Assembly: GCF_020740795.1 (NCBI RefSeq)
Contig: NC_067283.1
Coordinates: 45,745,659 to 45,809,658 of the forward strand
Origin: Apus apus
Lineage: Eukaryota; Chordata; Aves; Apodiformes; Apodidae
Direction: 5' to 3'
Length of the DNA stretch: 64,000 nt
Shown here: positions 48,901-61,755 of the stretch, piece after piece
Numbering within the stretch: the stretch's first letter is position 1
Layout: each line of letters opens with the position of its first letter
The notes under the pieces: model-generated
The model's database searches: none
Told to the model about the DNA's origin: nothing
The model's input: only the letters and a program-made list of their open reading frames with translations
Made by a program: the position numbers and the translations under genes

Positions 48901-51610
48901 AAACCAGGTATCCGTTGGCTCATTTGAGTTCATGCTTATTCGTTACTTAAGTGAATTAATCTTATCTATAAGTAATACTGGATAGAAAAGAAAGCAGGAG
49001 GAAAGCTGCTGAAAAATTAAGTTATGGCTTCTTGAAACATAGCAGCAGTATTTTCACAAGTGAATACTGCTGGGGCTCAGCTTATTGGTATAGCCTTTAT
49101 CACCCACCTTAATTGATATTTATACATACATATATGTCAAATAAAAGGCTTTGGAATCCACATCTGCCAAAACCTCATCCTTAGTTACAGGCTGAATAAC
49201 TTTGGACTTAATTAATTCCAGGAATATTTCATACCAGAAATAACAAGAGGAGCCATCCTTTGCTGAGAACAAAGTCAAGATGCTTTTGGCCTTACCTCCA
49301 TTGACTGCTACAGTTGTGGGTGACAGGGATATGATGTGTTTGCAAATGAGTGTAGATCTTAGATGACTCACCAGTTTCCTCTATTGTTTGGATTTTCATT
49401 TGCTTTTTGTAGTAGTTGGATGGCTAAACATGACCTTCTTCAGGTCTTGACCAGCGATAGACAAATGCAACCTGACAGCAGTGGACGTGCATGGAGTTGT
49501 ACTCCTTGGTGTTGTGCCCAGTGCTGGGTTATCACTGGGGTTGTGTGGTGGGAAGCTGGGTGTTGCTCACCGCTGTCATGAGCTGGCTGTTCAACTGAAG
49601 TGACCAGCAAATTTCTTGCTACATTTGTGGCAGGCTCCTCCCGCTGTCTTCTAGGTGCTCCTTTGAGCTCTCCTTTTGGATGCTTTCTGGCTGTGGTCTC
49701 CGTGCAAGAACTTCTAGAAAGGCTCAGCTGCAGCAAAGCAACTGGGAGAGGGGGGACAAATGGGTCTTGGGCACTAATTTTGATCTAACTGGTTTCTCTT
49801 TTTGTAGCCCCATGTCCTCCCACTTTTAAGTTTCTGTTGGGTTGTGATGCGTTTTTTTACAGTTATACATCTTTAATAGTTTTATAATTTCTAAAACTTT
49901 GACTGGGGGAAAGACTAAAGATGATACTTTAATGGAGCACTTCCAGCAGTTTCTGGGGCATTTGCTGTCTCACTTGAGGTTGTTTAGGTATCCCTGTCAA
50001 ACCTCAGCTCTGGAGTGGACAACCCACCCACTGCAGCACAGGTTAATTTGCTGGAGCCAAACCATTAACCAGTTCCCTTACAGCACCTGATGACTTATGG
50101 GTGTCGTTTAGCAGGATTCAGCTGAGAGAGTCAGGTCACCATCCCTCAACTTGAAAACTTCTCTGATCCGATGGAGTTGTGAACATACAGATGGCTCTTG
50201 CTCAATGTCTGCTTGTGCCACCAGGGCGTGAACACAAGGACGTGGGTTGTGCTGCGCTTAGTAAACTGCTGTCTGCTGCAAAGTCATAGCAAGGTCTGAT
50301 GTTTCTGTATTAGCTGGTGACAGAGGCAAGGGTTTGCTGCCTGTAGCTGAACGTGCCCAGTATAGAGAGTATTGATGGGACCTCCTGGAAGACTTTCCGG
50401 AACAGCCAGCTGAAAAAGTGTGTGAAAAAGATATTTGGCATGGGAGCGACCACTGATTGTGAAACGTGCTTTTCCACCTTCCTTAACCAGAGCCAAGACT
50501 AAAGAGCTGCTCAGACATGCTCCAAGATGCTGCCCTTTCACTGGCTTGCATCAAGGTAGGGATAAACTGTGCAAGCAAACACCCTTTTGATCAGGGGAGA
50601 CTCCTGCAGCAACTTGCGTGGTGTCTTGGTGTTCTTCATGTCAGTGTGACGTTTTCTGGTCAAGCTGCACAGTGTGTGCTTTACAGGAGTCAGCAGTCAG
50701 CATTTACTTAGCCCTGTCTCACTCCTACAGAAGCAACAAACCTTTTTACCTACCTTTTTATCTAAAATAAAAAAATAGGCAGCCCGGAGTCAACGTTCTT
50801 CTTGCTGTAATAATGGCTAAACTTGCCGAATCCTGAAGTATCTTTTATTCCCAATTTTGGTGAAAAAGCTTATTGTAAGAGATTTTTAAATGTGAGTTTT
50901 GTGAGGGTGCTAATTATCTTTCTAAAAAGTAAAGAAATTTATAATTAGTTGGTTTTTTTAAAAGTTATTGTTAATTTGAAGGTACTTTATTCCTTTGAGG
51001 CACTAAAAGTTAACTTAATGAATTAACAACTTTTGACTGAGCAGCCTTTCTGGCCTGGGGTATTAGCAGACCTTCACTAGTGAATTGTACTGGGATGGCT
51101 TGTAACATCACTGCTGCGGGGGTGTACACCCCTCCTCCCTGATGAGGAGAACAGGATGTGTGACATCGAGCCTGCTTTGCATCCCCATCCTGGCTATCAG
51201 TTTAAACCATCAGTGAAGATTAATGGGCTGTACTGTGGTGGCTGAGCAATGGGTATTCTTACCCAGGTGCCCTCTTCTGAGACATGGTGGGTGGTTGCCC
51301 TGGCATAATAACCATTGGCAGCATCTGTCTGTAAGTCTTCACAACCTTAGGAGATTTTAAGCTTTAATTTTCTGGGTGATTCCCTGAAAACAATCCTTTA
51401 ACAAATTACAGACCTAGTGTCACAAGCAAGTGTAGTATTAGAATAAAGATCCGAATATAAGGAGATCATTAATCAATGTAGGAAGTAGTTAGTTTAGGTT
51501 TTAAATGTAACCAGAAAAGCTGTTTGCTTTATAAAGTCCAGCAGGGTTGGCTGTAATTTGTGATTGTGCTTCTGACCTCAGTTTGCTGCTCACATCACTG
51601 TTTAGTAGGT

Positions 51611-51735
51611 GAGAATCATAGAATGGTTTGGGTTGCAAACAACCTTTAAGATCATCAAGTCCAACCATTAACCTAACACTGCACAGTCCACCACTAGGCC
51701 ATACCCCTGAGCCCCACATCGAGATGTGGTGTGTG
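51611..51735 (-). mobile_element. Short CR1 LINE 3' fragment
   Basis: The left edge shows GAATCATAGAATGGTTTGGG, the antisense CR1 terminus, then a diverged ACCTTTAAGATCATCAAGTCC segment and the CATTAACCTAACACTGC block seen in some avian CR1 subfamilies. Similarity fades by about 51735. It is a small 5'-truncated copy inside CDCP1 intron 1. Confidence 0.88.
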
Positions 51736-54700
51736 TGTCCCTGACTAACTTTGCTAAGGGCTTGAAGAACACAAAGGCATTTTGGACGGACATGGCAGGT
51801 GGAACTGGAGGAGTGGATGATGTTTGGGCAGCTGGGTGCTTTAGTTAAATTGGAGAGTTGGACTAAAATTGAAAAAGCAAAATTCAATAAGGAAGGTACA
51901 AAATGTTAGAGTCAGCAAAGCAGACTCTTTGAAATATTCTTTGACCTGTTGTTGCCAAATTTGAGTCAACTGTGCAGTAATTTGTGTTGGAGGTGATGGA
52001 GAAATGGATGATCAAATGTAGTCTTGGTTTCATCTCTTTCAGCTGAGCCATCGGGGCATTTGCTTGGGATGCGGGTGCAGTCCCCACCATGTGGGAGACA
52101 GACTTGAGGTCCCTTGCTAGGCAAAGGGTGTTTTGGATGGATTGCTCTGAACATGTCCTACTGTTCTGCCATGTCCTGCACCAGGGCTGTACCTTACATC
52201 AGCAATAGGAGTTCATATGGCTTGAAACACAAATTGTTCTGCTTGTGGTGGGGTTGCTGTGTTTTTGAGTTGTACTTCTTGCTGCCTGCAGTCTTTTCAT
52301 GACCTTTGTGGTAGGTTATGTGTAGTGGAACAACCTCAGCAGGCTGTTCGTGTGTCTGTGGACCAGCAGCTCTCCAAGTGCTCAGAAGAGGTGGTGAGCT
52401 CCTCAGAACCTCCCGAGCCATAGAGAGAAGCACTGCCACATGCTATCCCTGTCCCGAGGCAGTGGTAGGAGGCGCTGTGGTGGAAGAGCCTGTTCTCGAG
52501 AGAGGTGTGTTGATTGTGTGGGTTCAGATGCCCCTTGGGCAGAACAGAGGTTTGGATCCAGGTACTTCATATCCGGAGCGAGTGTTGCCGCTGCTTGTCT
52601 TCTGCAGCAACCTGTCTCCTCCAGCTCCCTCCAGCTCCTGAATGGTGTCTGAGTCACCCCCATCCAACTGGTTTTTGTTAAAAATGGCTGAGGTGAACAA
52701 AGCCCATGACTTAACCAGAATGAGCAAATAAAAACTTTTTGTATGTTATTTTTGGGATAAATTTACATCTGGGTTTGTTGGGGTTTTAATGTTGGTGACC
52801 CTTGTGGGCTTTGTTTTTTCGGTCTGTCGGGGGGTTTTTGGTTGTTTTAATCCATCCAGTGAAGTTGCAAAGCAATCCATAGATCCTTATGGATAAATTA
52901 CTGCAATAAAATCCCTCTAGCCAAAACTAGTTGGACTCTGTTCTTGCTCTGCTTTGCATAGCAAGGCACTGTACATAGCCATAAAAATTGCTGTCCTGCC
53001 AAGTCCTTTCCTTGACCATATGTGTGCATTCTCTCTGAGTGCTACCAGTCCTGCTTTCCACCAGATGTCTTCTACGTTGCACCCCTGTCTTGTCCTTTTG
53101 ACATTTATATAGACATACTGAAAAATAGTAGGGCATTAGTGTTAGGTGCAACCACAGCAGATAAATTTAAGCTAAGCTCCAAGGAGTAATCTAACTTGTG
53201 CAGTTTGTTTATAACTCAGGTTGGAGAGCTCTGAGCAATAGAATCGATTAAAAGTTTGGGGAAAATCATACTGTTAAGAGAAAGGTAGTCAAGGTGTGTT
53301 TGCACCAGGAGGTGCGTTACTGAGAGATAAAGGAATGCTGTGATGAGACAAGTGTTGTGAAGGTGCAGTCTTAAATGAGGATGAGCAGCAGGGAAATCTA
53401 GTTGCAGCAGGGAAGATGCAGATGGAGATTAAGGCAGTTAAATAGCTGGGAGACTGCAAAAGTGTTATTGCTTAGAGGAAAAAAAAAATAGGGTGAGATT
53501 GGATGTCTACATCAGCCTGTGAGCCAGCTCAGAACCAGAGGATTCATCTCTGGTATCATTTAGACCAACAGTTTCATTGTTGTGTAGACAGAGAGTAGGT
53601 CCATCTTCAGCAATGCTTCCTCTTGTTGGTTTGGATATCCTGTGTGTCATCCCTGTGCAACATTAATGCGGTGTGGAAATGCTTTCTTTACAAGAAACAT
53701 GTATGGTTACTGATAACCCTAATAAAAAGGCATGCAGTGGGAATCATAGACAATGACAGATCAGCATGAGTCATGAAGAGACTCACTCGTGTTTATAAAT
53801 GCTCTGCAATAAAGGTGGTTTTAAGTAATCTGTCTATTGTGCTGCATGTATGTGGCTGTATTTTGGGGGTTTTAGCCGTTTGGTCATTTATTTTTGGTGA
53901 CTTAGGATCACTGCTTATACCTTCTGTGAGTTTCATCTTTTCCTTTTTTCCTGGGACAATGAGATTTGATAGTTGATTTGATAGAAAGTTGACAGTTGCC
54001 TAGCACATATTTCCTGTTGACATGGTGGCACTGTGCTCTTATTCTTTGGCCAAAATTACCTGTGCAGTTTCATCTTAGCAAATGTTTGGTTGTGCTATAA
54101 TGCATCTTGGTATCTGTCCTTCTGTGGGCTTCTAGCAGAGAGCTTGGCTGAGCCTAATCAGCTGTGCGGTCTGCATCCTTGCTGCCTGCTGGGATGCTGA
54201 TCGTTGTGCCACTTTGGCAATTTTGGGCAGGTTGTGTTTTGGGAAGCTGAGGAATGGGCCACATTCATGCCGAAAGTGATACTGAGCTGACAAGGATTTT
54301 ATCTTCTTTCAGGGAGATCAAATGAGTGACTATGTAGTCATGAAGCCTGGAAAAGGGGTAGGGGGCAAAAAAACCTCAGATAGCAGAAGTGAGGTCTTCC
54401 AAGGGCTGGGGAATGTGATTTTGACCCTTGTAGGAAAGCTGTGATTATTTCATGATGGTGTTCAAAATGTAAAAAAAATTCTGTACCTTGGTTTCAGCTC
54501 AGGGCATGCATTTATTTTGTTTTAAAGCCAGTCCTGTGCTTAAGGTTATGCTTAAGATTAATCCTCATGATTAAAAATGTTCTTAGAGCTGTGCGTGAGC
54601 ATTTAGTGCAGAAGTGCTGTCTGTTGGTGACCCTGATGTGTTTCTCCATCCTGCCAGGTTGGCCATATGACTGTGCTGTCCCAGGGATGGGAGAAGGGCC

Positions 54701-55165
54701 AGCGATAACTGTTTGACAATAAAGTGTGGAACAGACTTTTCAGTGTATACTTAGGAGCTGTAGATGAGTGTGACAATTACTGTATGCAAGGGAAGTCTCA
54801 TTTTTCTGGTAGTTATTCACTACTGATATTAATCTATTAATGCTTCATATCTGGATGACATAAACATCAGGAAAATGGCATCACAGTCAAAGGATATTTG
54901 CATGAAACATGATAAGTAAAGCACCCTAAAAAACCCAAAAAGCATATGGTGTATGGAAAACAAAACTCTGGGCTAGACTGGAAGTAGTTATTGCACTTTC
55001 TCACCTGAAAACTGCTTTGTCCTGAAGCATGAGGAGGAGCACCTCTGGTTCCTGGATTTGCTTTGCTCTTTTTTTCTCCCCACCCCATGGACATTGCCCC
55101 AGCGATTGTCCCGTGTGCTTGCAAGTCATTGCACAAGGCAGGTCCTAGCCTGAGTGGTTGTCTTC

Positions 55166-55206
55166 TTTTTTTTTTTATTTTATTTTATTTTATTTATTTA
55201 TTTTTT
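55166..55206. repeat. Poly-T and (ATTTT)n simple repeat
   Basis: Eleven T bases run into ATTTT pentamers and ATTT units. It is not preceded by a recognisable retroelement body. It lies in CDCP1 intron 1. Confidence 0.9.
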
Positions 55207-57729
55207 CTTCCTTGGGAAAACCCGGATTGAGAACTTCTATGAAAGCATTTCTAAGGCAGAAATGCAGATGTCAAGTAGTGCCAGCCATTGGAAGAGGCCA
55301 GGGAATTCAGTGCCTGGGGCAGGGCCCTGTCCTGTCACTGAAAAGCTGTAGGAAAAGTTACTAAGTGACCAGGCTCTTACTAATGATATAGAGGATTGTT
55401 AAGCTTATCATTAGAAGTATGAGCAGAAATTTGGCAAGCCTTGTGGTGTCTGAGGTTTTAATTTAAAGCCTTGGATCCTGGCAGCAAATACACGAGGCAG
55501 TTTCAAGGACTTGCTAAGTCTTTTGACCCCAAGATTGATTTAGCAAAGCTGGCAAGTCTGGAAAAAATCTCAAGACCAACAAAACTCAAATAAAAGCATC
55601 ATGGGGTGTCTCTTTGAGTAGTCTTCTCTGCCCTACTCCCCCTGGCAATGAGACTTGTGATGCCTGGTGTTGGTAAACCTGTTGCTGCAATGTTCCCAGT
55701 GGCAGGGAAGGGTGGAAACCCACACTGACTACTCAATCTCCAGGGCTTTCACAAAACGCTGCAAAAACTGAGGCCCTGCAAAATCATGAGATTGCTATTA
55801 AAAAAATCAGGAGATTTTAAAAGGGAGATTTAAAAATAGGACAGGTGATTTTTGTGGGAACTTGAGTCACTAATACTGTACTCTTCTCTCTGTAGCTGCA
55901 ACAGCTGAAGTTTTGAGTTGGTTGGTAGGTTGGTTGAGGGTCCCTGGTGTGCTCATCTGCCATGGGAAGGGCTCTGCCCATCGAGGGTTCCCAAGGTGTG
56001 CTCAGCCCCGCAGTGTTCACCAGGTGAGCCTCTGTTCTTGGGCCAACCTCCTTATCACTGTCACGGTGACAGCAGCTGGCATGGGCCAGGCTGGATGTTG
56101 AGGTGCTCAAGGGATGGTGAGCAGCTGGGCAGAGCCCAGGGTGCCCTGCAGATGTGCATTTCTGAGCCAGTTGTTCTCTCGCAGCTTTCTTGGCACCCTG
56201 GCAATGGGAATGGCTGCAAGGGCTCTCCCAGGGTGTCAGGCTGCCAGGTTCATTAGGTAAGTCTCTACTGAGGTTAATGAGCAAGAGGATTCCCAGCCTG
56301 GCCTGTGGGCAGAGATTTGTCATGCAGCCATGGATGATATGCCACTCAAGGAACAGACCTTTCTGAGCAGGATTTGGGATAGTCTTATTTCTAGATCTCT
56401 TGCGGTTTTTTAATATTTATTTATTTATTTCCCCATAAACACAGAAGACGCAAGTGTTGGAGATACTGTGATTTTATCTTCCGTACACTGACATAGGAAG
56501 GGAGAGTAGTGAAAACATGGCAGAAAACTTAACAACTGACATGTCCTCAGATTTTCACCTGAGACTGGGATATGGTTGCCTTCAAAGCAAACTTTCTCAC
56601 TTCAGCCAGGACTGGATTCAGTCTTTGCTAAGCATCAAACTGATGCTAATGACTTTTCTAGTTATCTTGAATGTCTAGCTGGTGCTCCTTGGTGACTTGT
56701 ATTCATGTATGTTTCTAGAAGACACTCAAGTTTGGTCCATTTGTTGATAAACTGCTACCCATTCAATATGAGAAGATTATTCAACAACCAGTTTCTGTGA
56801 GAACTGCTCCTTCATTTGGTAGTGCTTGAAGATGGCTTGAAATATGTGAAGATTGAGGCTTTTATAAATTCCCCAAAAGCTGTTAAGTCTATGATGGATG
56901 TGACAGGGATGGAGAGGAGGTATCCAAGCACACACAGTCCATTTCAGGCCACACATGCCTTCTGTGCTGCTGAGGGGCATTGCATGGATGCCCGTACCTT
57001 CAAGGAATGAGTTTTAAAAGTTGGGGAGGGTAGGAGAGGGTCATGACCACATGTGTCTATCAGCCAACCCTGTCATGTGTAGGAAGATATTTCTTGCTTG
57101 TTTGTCTCTTGTCTTGAGGACTGGAAAGCTTTCTCATACTGTAAACCAAACTGTGCAGTAGCTAAGGCTGTGTTAATAATTCGGAATAGCTGAAACTCTT
57201 AAATTTCTGTTGGTTTGTGCTTTTGGAGTTTCTGGAGTACCTTGTCCTGTCTGCAGTAATTTTTGAGGCATACCCAGAAATTCTCTTGTTACCATCAGGT
57301 GCAATTAAGGCTTGCTTTGTTGTTTCGCTGCCAAATAATCTTCACTGATTGCGTCACAACTTCGTGGGTGCATTCAGAAAGGAAATGGGCCCTATGATGG
57401 GCATAACAGACTGGAACCCAAAATTGGGACAACAGAAATTTGAAAGGAATAGCTGAACCACTTTTTAAGTGTGAAATAAATAACGCTGATAACTGGAGCA
57501 GAACTGGCCCTACACAAATTCCAAATATACATCTCTCTGGGCACATGCAGCAAGTGTATTTCTGTATTGTCTTGAGCTGAGGCACTTTCTGCAGCCCCAA
57601 CACCAGAGACTTTTGAGAACTTGGATGCAACTATTTCTTCTGACAATGTAGCATCTATGGGGATGTGTGGAGAGGGTGGTGATATTCATACATGCTAGTA
57701 CAGAACATCTTTCTTTTTTTTCCCCTTAG

Positions 57730-57933
57730 CTTCCTTTACGGTCTCTCTTCGTACAGTGGACAGCGTTATAGTTACGATTAAACAGAAACATGGTTTTTCA
57801 CCAAGCTGTTTCATTCATTCTAAGTACTCCACCAGGACTGAACTCAAGATAAAGCCTGGGGATAATGTGACTTTTACCTTCACTTGTAGTACTCCAGAGA
57901 AGTATTTCATCATGGAAGTTCAGAAAAATATTG
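57730..57933 (+). CDS. CDCP1: CDCP1 coding exon 2 (residues 27-94)
   Basis: A T-rich tract and TTAG precede the exon; the donor is ATTG|GTAAGA. Joined to the single base left by exon 1, it reads continuously and stays in phase 1 (204 bp). The product contains a conserved KIKPGDNVTFTFTCSTPEKYF segment (shown here as 21 residues in two parts: KIKPGDNVTFTF and TCSTPEKYF) and ends MEVQKNI, which aligns with the human SGERIVFTFSC...IEIQKNID region. N72-V-T is a glycosylation sequon. This is the membrane-distal, N-terminal extracellular part. Confidence in identity is high because the flanking exons continue the same alignment. Confidence 0.93.
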
Positions 57934-58836
57934 GTAAGATACAGTTTTTTAATTTTTCCCCCAGTGATAACTTTCCTCCAGTAAATACGTGTGCCATTTT
58001 TTCCTGTTACTGTATTAAGGTATCCCCTGTCATCTTGTGCAAGAAGACAACTTTGAACCCTGATAAATAACCTTAGATTACTGAAACTGTGCAAATTAAA
58101 GAAGCCTGTGTTATGGTTGGCAGAATTAATATCAACATTGCTGTGTTGGAAACAGTTAAATGGTAGTTTGTTGCATCAATTCCTTGCTGCCTTCCCTTTT
58201 CCCACAGTTTATAAACCCATCATCAAATCATCTTTCCTGTGAAAACAGTCTGAGTGCTGATAATGATATATTACCCACATTATTTGTTGAACACCTCAAT
58301 GGTCTCTGTACAACAGAGCAACAGAAACATTGAAGACATGCATGTATTTCTTTGTGTTTGGTGAACATTATAGAACTAAAGAAACTGAAAATTTGTAAAT
58401 GTTGCAACTAAAGCTTTGTTTTCTTTAAATGTTATATCTGGTGTATGTCGTTAACATACTCCTGAATAGCACAAACCTGCTACTTCTCAACAAGATCCCA
58501 AACTTCACTGGGGTGGTGTTCAAGGACAGTTCTTTGCACATTTTGGAGTTTCTTTCATGATTCATGCAAAGAGTAATGTTATGTTAATGATATATTTGTA
58601 AGATGCAGTTGTGATATTTCTTCTTCTAAGTTGGAGCCTTTACATAGATTAAAGTATGCTTATATTTAGTGTTCTGCTTGAAATACCAATCATTTGGATT
58701 TTCCAGAGAAAAGTTTTCTAAGTTCTTCCCAGAATCCTGCAGTGGCGGCTGTTCTTGCTCTCCACTTCTGTGAAATATGGGGCCCAGCTTGTTTTTCAGG
58801 GCACCGAGGAAACGAAGATACAGTTCATAGCAAGCA

Positions 58837-59595
58837 GTGGAAAATTTAAAGATGAATGACTTAGACAGGCTGGAGACTTGGGCGGGGAAAAACCTGATGA
58901 AGTTTAACAAGAGCAAGTGTAGAGTTTTGCATTTGGGGAAGAAAAACGCCATGCACCAGTACAGGTTGGGGGCTGACCTGCTGGAGAGCAGTGTGGGTGA
59001 AAGGGACCTGGGGGTCCTGGTAGACAGGAGGATGACCATGAGCCAGCAATGTGCCCTTGTGGCTAAGAAGGCCAATGGCATCCTGGGGTGTATTAGAAAG
59101 GGTGTGGTTAGTAGGTCAAGAGAGGTTCTCCTCCCCCTCTATTCTGCATTGGTGAGGCCACATCTGGAATATTGTGTCCAGTTCTGGGCCCCTCAGTTCA
59201 AGAAGGACAGGGAAGTGCTTGAAAGAGTCCAGCGCAGAGCCACAAGGATGATTAAGGGAGTGGAACATCTCCCTTATGAGGAAAGGCTGAGGGAGCTGGG
59301 TCTCTTTAGTTTGGAGAAAAGGAGACTGAGGGGGGACCTCATCAATGTTTACAAATATGTAAAGGGTGAGTGTCAAGACGATGGAGTTAAGCTTTTTTCA
59401 GTGAAGACCAGTGATAGGACAAGGAGTAATGGATACAAGTTGGAGCATAGGAGGTTTAAGATGAATATCAGGAAAAATTTTTTTACTGTAAGAGTGACAG
59501 AGCACTGGAACAGGCTGCCCAGAGAGGTTGTGGAGTCTCCTTCGCTGGAGACATTCAAAACCCGCCTGGACGCCTTCCTGTGTGATGTACTCTAG
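58837..59595 (+). pseudogene. CR1 ORF2 C-terminal remnant, 252 codons open
   Basis: The frame carries the region after the reverse transcriptase core of CR1 ORF2: [61 protein letters not shown] and [19 protein letters not shown], ending with a natural TAG 89 bp before the repeat terminus. The endonuclease and the catalytic palm motifs of the reverse transcriptase are missing, so it cannot be active. The first few codons (to about 58850) are flanking DNA, not CR1. Absence of frameshifts implies a fairly recent insertion. Confidence 0.9.
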
Positions 59596-59684
59596 GTGAC
59601 CCTGCTCTGGCAGGGGGGTTGGACTAGATGATCTTTCGAGGTCCCTTCCAACCCCTAGGATTCTATGATTCTATGATTCTATGA
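58851..59684 (+). mobile_element. CR1 LINE, 5'-truncated, well preserved
   Basis: The copy starts near GACTTAGACAGGCTGGAGAC and ends with CR1 3' sequence (GGTTGGACTAGATGATC, GTCCCTTCCAACCCC) and two to three ATTCTATG units. It includes the last part of ORF2 still open, plus the 3' UTR. ATGAATGA occurs at both ends (58852-58859 and 59681-59688) and might be a short target-site duplication, but it overlaps the normal CR1 sequence at each end and CR1 often makes none. It is the youngest-looking CR1 in the window. Confidence 0.95.
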
Positions 59685-60085
59685 ATGATTTGCCAGGAAC
59701 TCTCTGAGAGAGGTGGGATAGAATCGGTTCTCTAGATCCGTGATTTCCAGCTCTCCTGACATTGTGTTTCTCCCTTTTGCCCATTCAGCCCTCTACCCTA
59801 TTCACTAAGCACCTTCTAAATTCTTCAGCAAACAAGGCAGGAATAGTAGAGACATTTAATTCCCTGTATTAGTCAGCCTGGCTAAAGCAGGTTTATCCTG
59901 TCTACTCTATGGCCTGGGACTCCTGCATGTGACCGTGTTATAGGAGTGTCCTTTAATGCCTGTAGAAGGGAAGTTAAGTGCAACCTAAGAACTGTGAAAA
60001 CAGCAATGAAGAGTAAAGTATCAAATTCCTTGTTTACTTGAGTGCTTTCCAGAGTGTATCATGGCTGTTCTCTCTCTGCGTTTAG

Positions 60086-60442
60086 ACTGTGTGTCAGGCC
60101 CCTGTCCCTTTGGAGATGTTCATCTTTACCCGCCAGGGCTACCTCGCCTTAACAGGACTTTCATCTGGGATGTGAAGGCGAGTACAAAGGCTGGACTTGA
60201 ACTGAAATTTTCTACCCCGTGGCTAAGGCAGATTGAACCAGGAGAGATGTGCCCAGATTTCATTAGCTACGACATCAACAGCTGTATCGACAAGGCCACA
60301 GTCAGCATTGGAACCTTCTGCAGGAATGGCTCAGTGTCTGGTGTCAAGCTGCTGGGAGGAGTCATCATGTCTCTGCACCTCCCTTGGGACTCGCCTCTCA
60401 ACACCTCGGGCTTCAACATAGCTAACAGGGCTTCCATAAAAC
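60086..60442 (+). CDS. CDCP1: CDCP1 coding exon 3 (residues 95-213)
   Basis: The exon begins after GCGTTTAG and ends at AAAC|GTAAGT; 357 bp keep phase 1. The product shows SGPCPFGDV, LNRTFIWDVKA, LRQIEPGEMCPDF, IGTFCRNGSVSGVKL and LHLPWDSP, each aligned with human CDCP1 in order. Cysteines at 96, 101, 150, 161 and 173 are in positions expected for the first CUB-like region. Glycosylation sequons are N117-R-T, N175-G-S and N200-T-S. Human has an additional N-R-S near the end of this segment where this sequence reads N208-R-A. Confidence 0.96.
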
Positions 60443-61755
60443 GTAAGTATGGAGTAGTGTTTCCTCACTTGTCATCACCTTGTGCAGATTGTGGGACAGT
60501 TCCTTAAACCTTTCTTCTCGGGTGATTTGAGTTTCAGTGTGTTATCCCTAGTTTCTGTTGTCTTAATGTTTTCTAAAAGCTGTTTGTTGTCTTTTTTTTT
60601 TTTTTTTTTTTAGTTTGGTAGCTCTTCTGGGGTCAAAGTATCCTAGTTGATTGATTAACAATTGTGAAAACTGTTGTGTTGCTGCTTTTGGGGCACCATA
60701 CTAGTTTTCAATATGTTTAAACTTCCTAAAACTTAAACATGCTCGCTCTGTTGCTTTTGTGTATTCAGTGAGGTGAGACTAGAATGAGCCAAGAGAGTTG
60801 TTTGCTGGTTGCAGTGTGTAGTTTGGTTGGTTTATTTTTAACTAAAGTTACCTTAACTTGCAGGAGTCTCAAACCACTGCTTCTCTTCAGGAGAGCAAGA
60901 TGGGAAAAGGAGAAGCAGTTCCTGGAAGGCACACAAAGCTGCATAAATACAGCTATTTGTTTCAACCTGCACAGTAACATAAACAATAGTGTAATAATCG
61001 TTTTAATACCTGGAATGCTATATAGCAATCAGTGGGTTAATTTGCAATCCCGTGACAAGTCCTCTTTGAGAGATGTTCTTGCTCTCTGCTTGAACTCTGC
61101 CATCAGTTACAGAAGGGACCTGGTCCAGGTTCAGGCTGCTAGAACACGAGTTTTTGTAACTCCTGGCACTCCTTGCAGCTGCACATGGTTGCTGGAGTCC
61201 TAGAGTAGGGCTGTAATCTCTGTCTACCCAATTTGATGCTCTAGGAGTCATCCAAGCATGAAATGTCTTACATAGTCTCCATGGTTCACATTCATGTTTT
61301 ATCATGCATACTTGAGGCTCTTTGCTGGAGTGCCTTTGTTAGATCTGAGAGGTTTTTGGATGGAGAGCTCGGTGCTGGTATTAAAGCTCGCACTGAAACC
61401 CAGTGAAGCAGAAGCAGTTGTCAGGTTGCGTGTTTGCTCTTGTAAATCCAGGAGCAGAAGTAGGAACTAGCATATTTCATTTCCAAAAAGTAAAGGCTGT
61501 CCACATTCTTCAATGGTGAACCCACTAAGTACAACATGAATGTAACCCTTACCTTTTCTATAATATGAAGACAAAAGCATCAACTTGAGTATATGTTTTA
61601 CTCTGGAGGTTTTGTAATAACCTAACCTGTAGCTGAAGTGGATGATCTCACTGTCAAAATAAGAATGCTTTGCTGATGGGGTGCTACATGTGCCAGCGTG
61701 TCTTCTTTAATTGCAGCTTCTTTTGTATGTTTCCCCCCCTGCCCCTGTGTTTTAG
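60443..61755 (+). other. CDCP1: CDCP1 intron 3
   Basis: It runs from GTAAGT to a long C/T tract and TTTTAG. A 20-base T run lies at 60592-60611. No gene or repeat family was recognised inside. Confidence 0.9.

Larger units (their letters stand above)
45407..57729 (+). other. CDCP1: CDCP1 intron 1
   Basis: The 12.3-kb intron starts GTAGGG and ends with a T-rich tract and TTAG. It contains a 14-base G run (45687-45700), a second CpG-dense block (about 45780-45985), a CR1 fragment (51611-51735), and an (ATTTT)n tract (55166-55206). Perfect AP-1 motifs occur singly at 48547, 49364, 52650, 53767 and 55863. The longest frame (minus strand, 55817-56323, 168 codons) resembles no known protein and is probably chance. 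Confidence 0.85.
57934..60085 (+). other. CDCP1: CDCP1 intron 2, host of a CR1 insertion
   Basis: The intron runs from GTAAGA to a pyrimidine-rich tract (TTCTCTCTCTGCGTTTAG). Nearly 40% of it is the CR1 copy at 58851-59684, in the same orientation as the gene. I see nothing else in the remainder. Confidence 0.9.

Noticed and set aside
55817..56323. A 168-codon minus-strand frame in CDCP1 intron 1
   Set aside because: No domain, signal peptide or family resemblance is visible, and no promoter or poly(A) arrangement supports it. A chance frame of this size is plausible in a moderately GC-rich intron segment.
58626..59081. A 151-codon minus-strand frame near the intron 2 CR1
   Set aside because: It is partly the antisense of CR1 ORF2 and partly flanking DNA; the plus strand explains the coding pattern.
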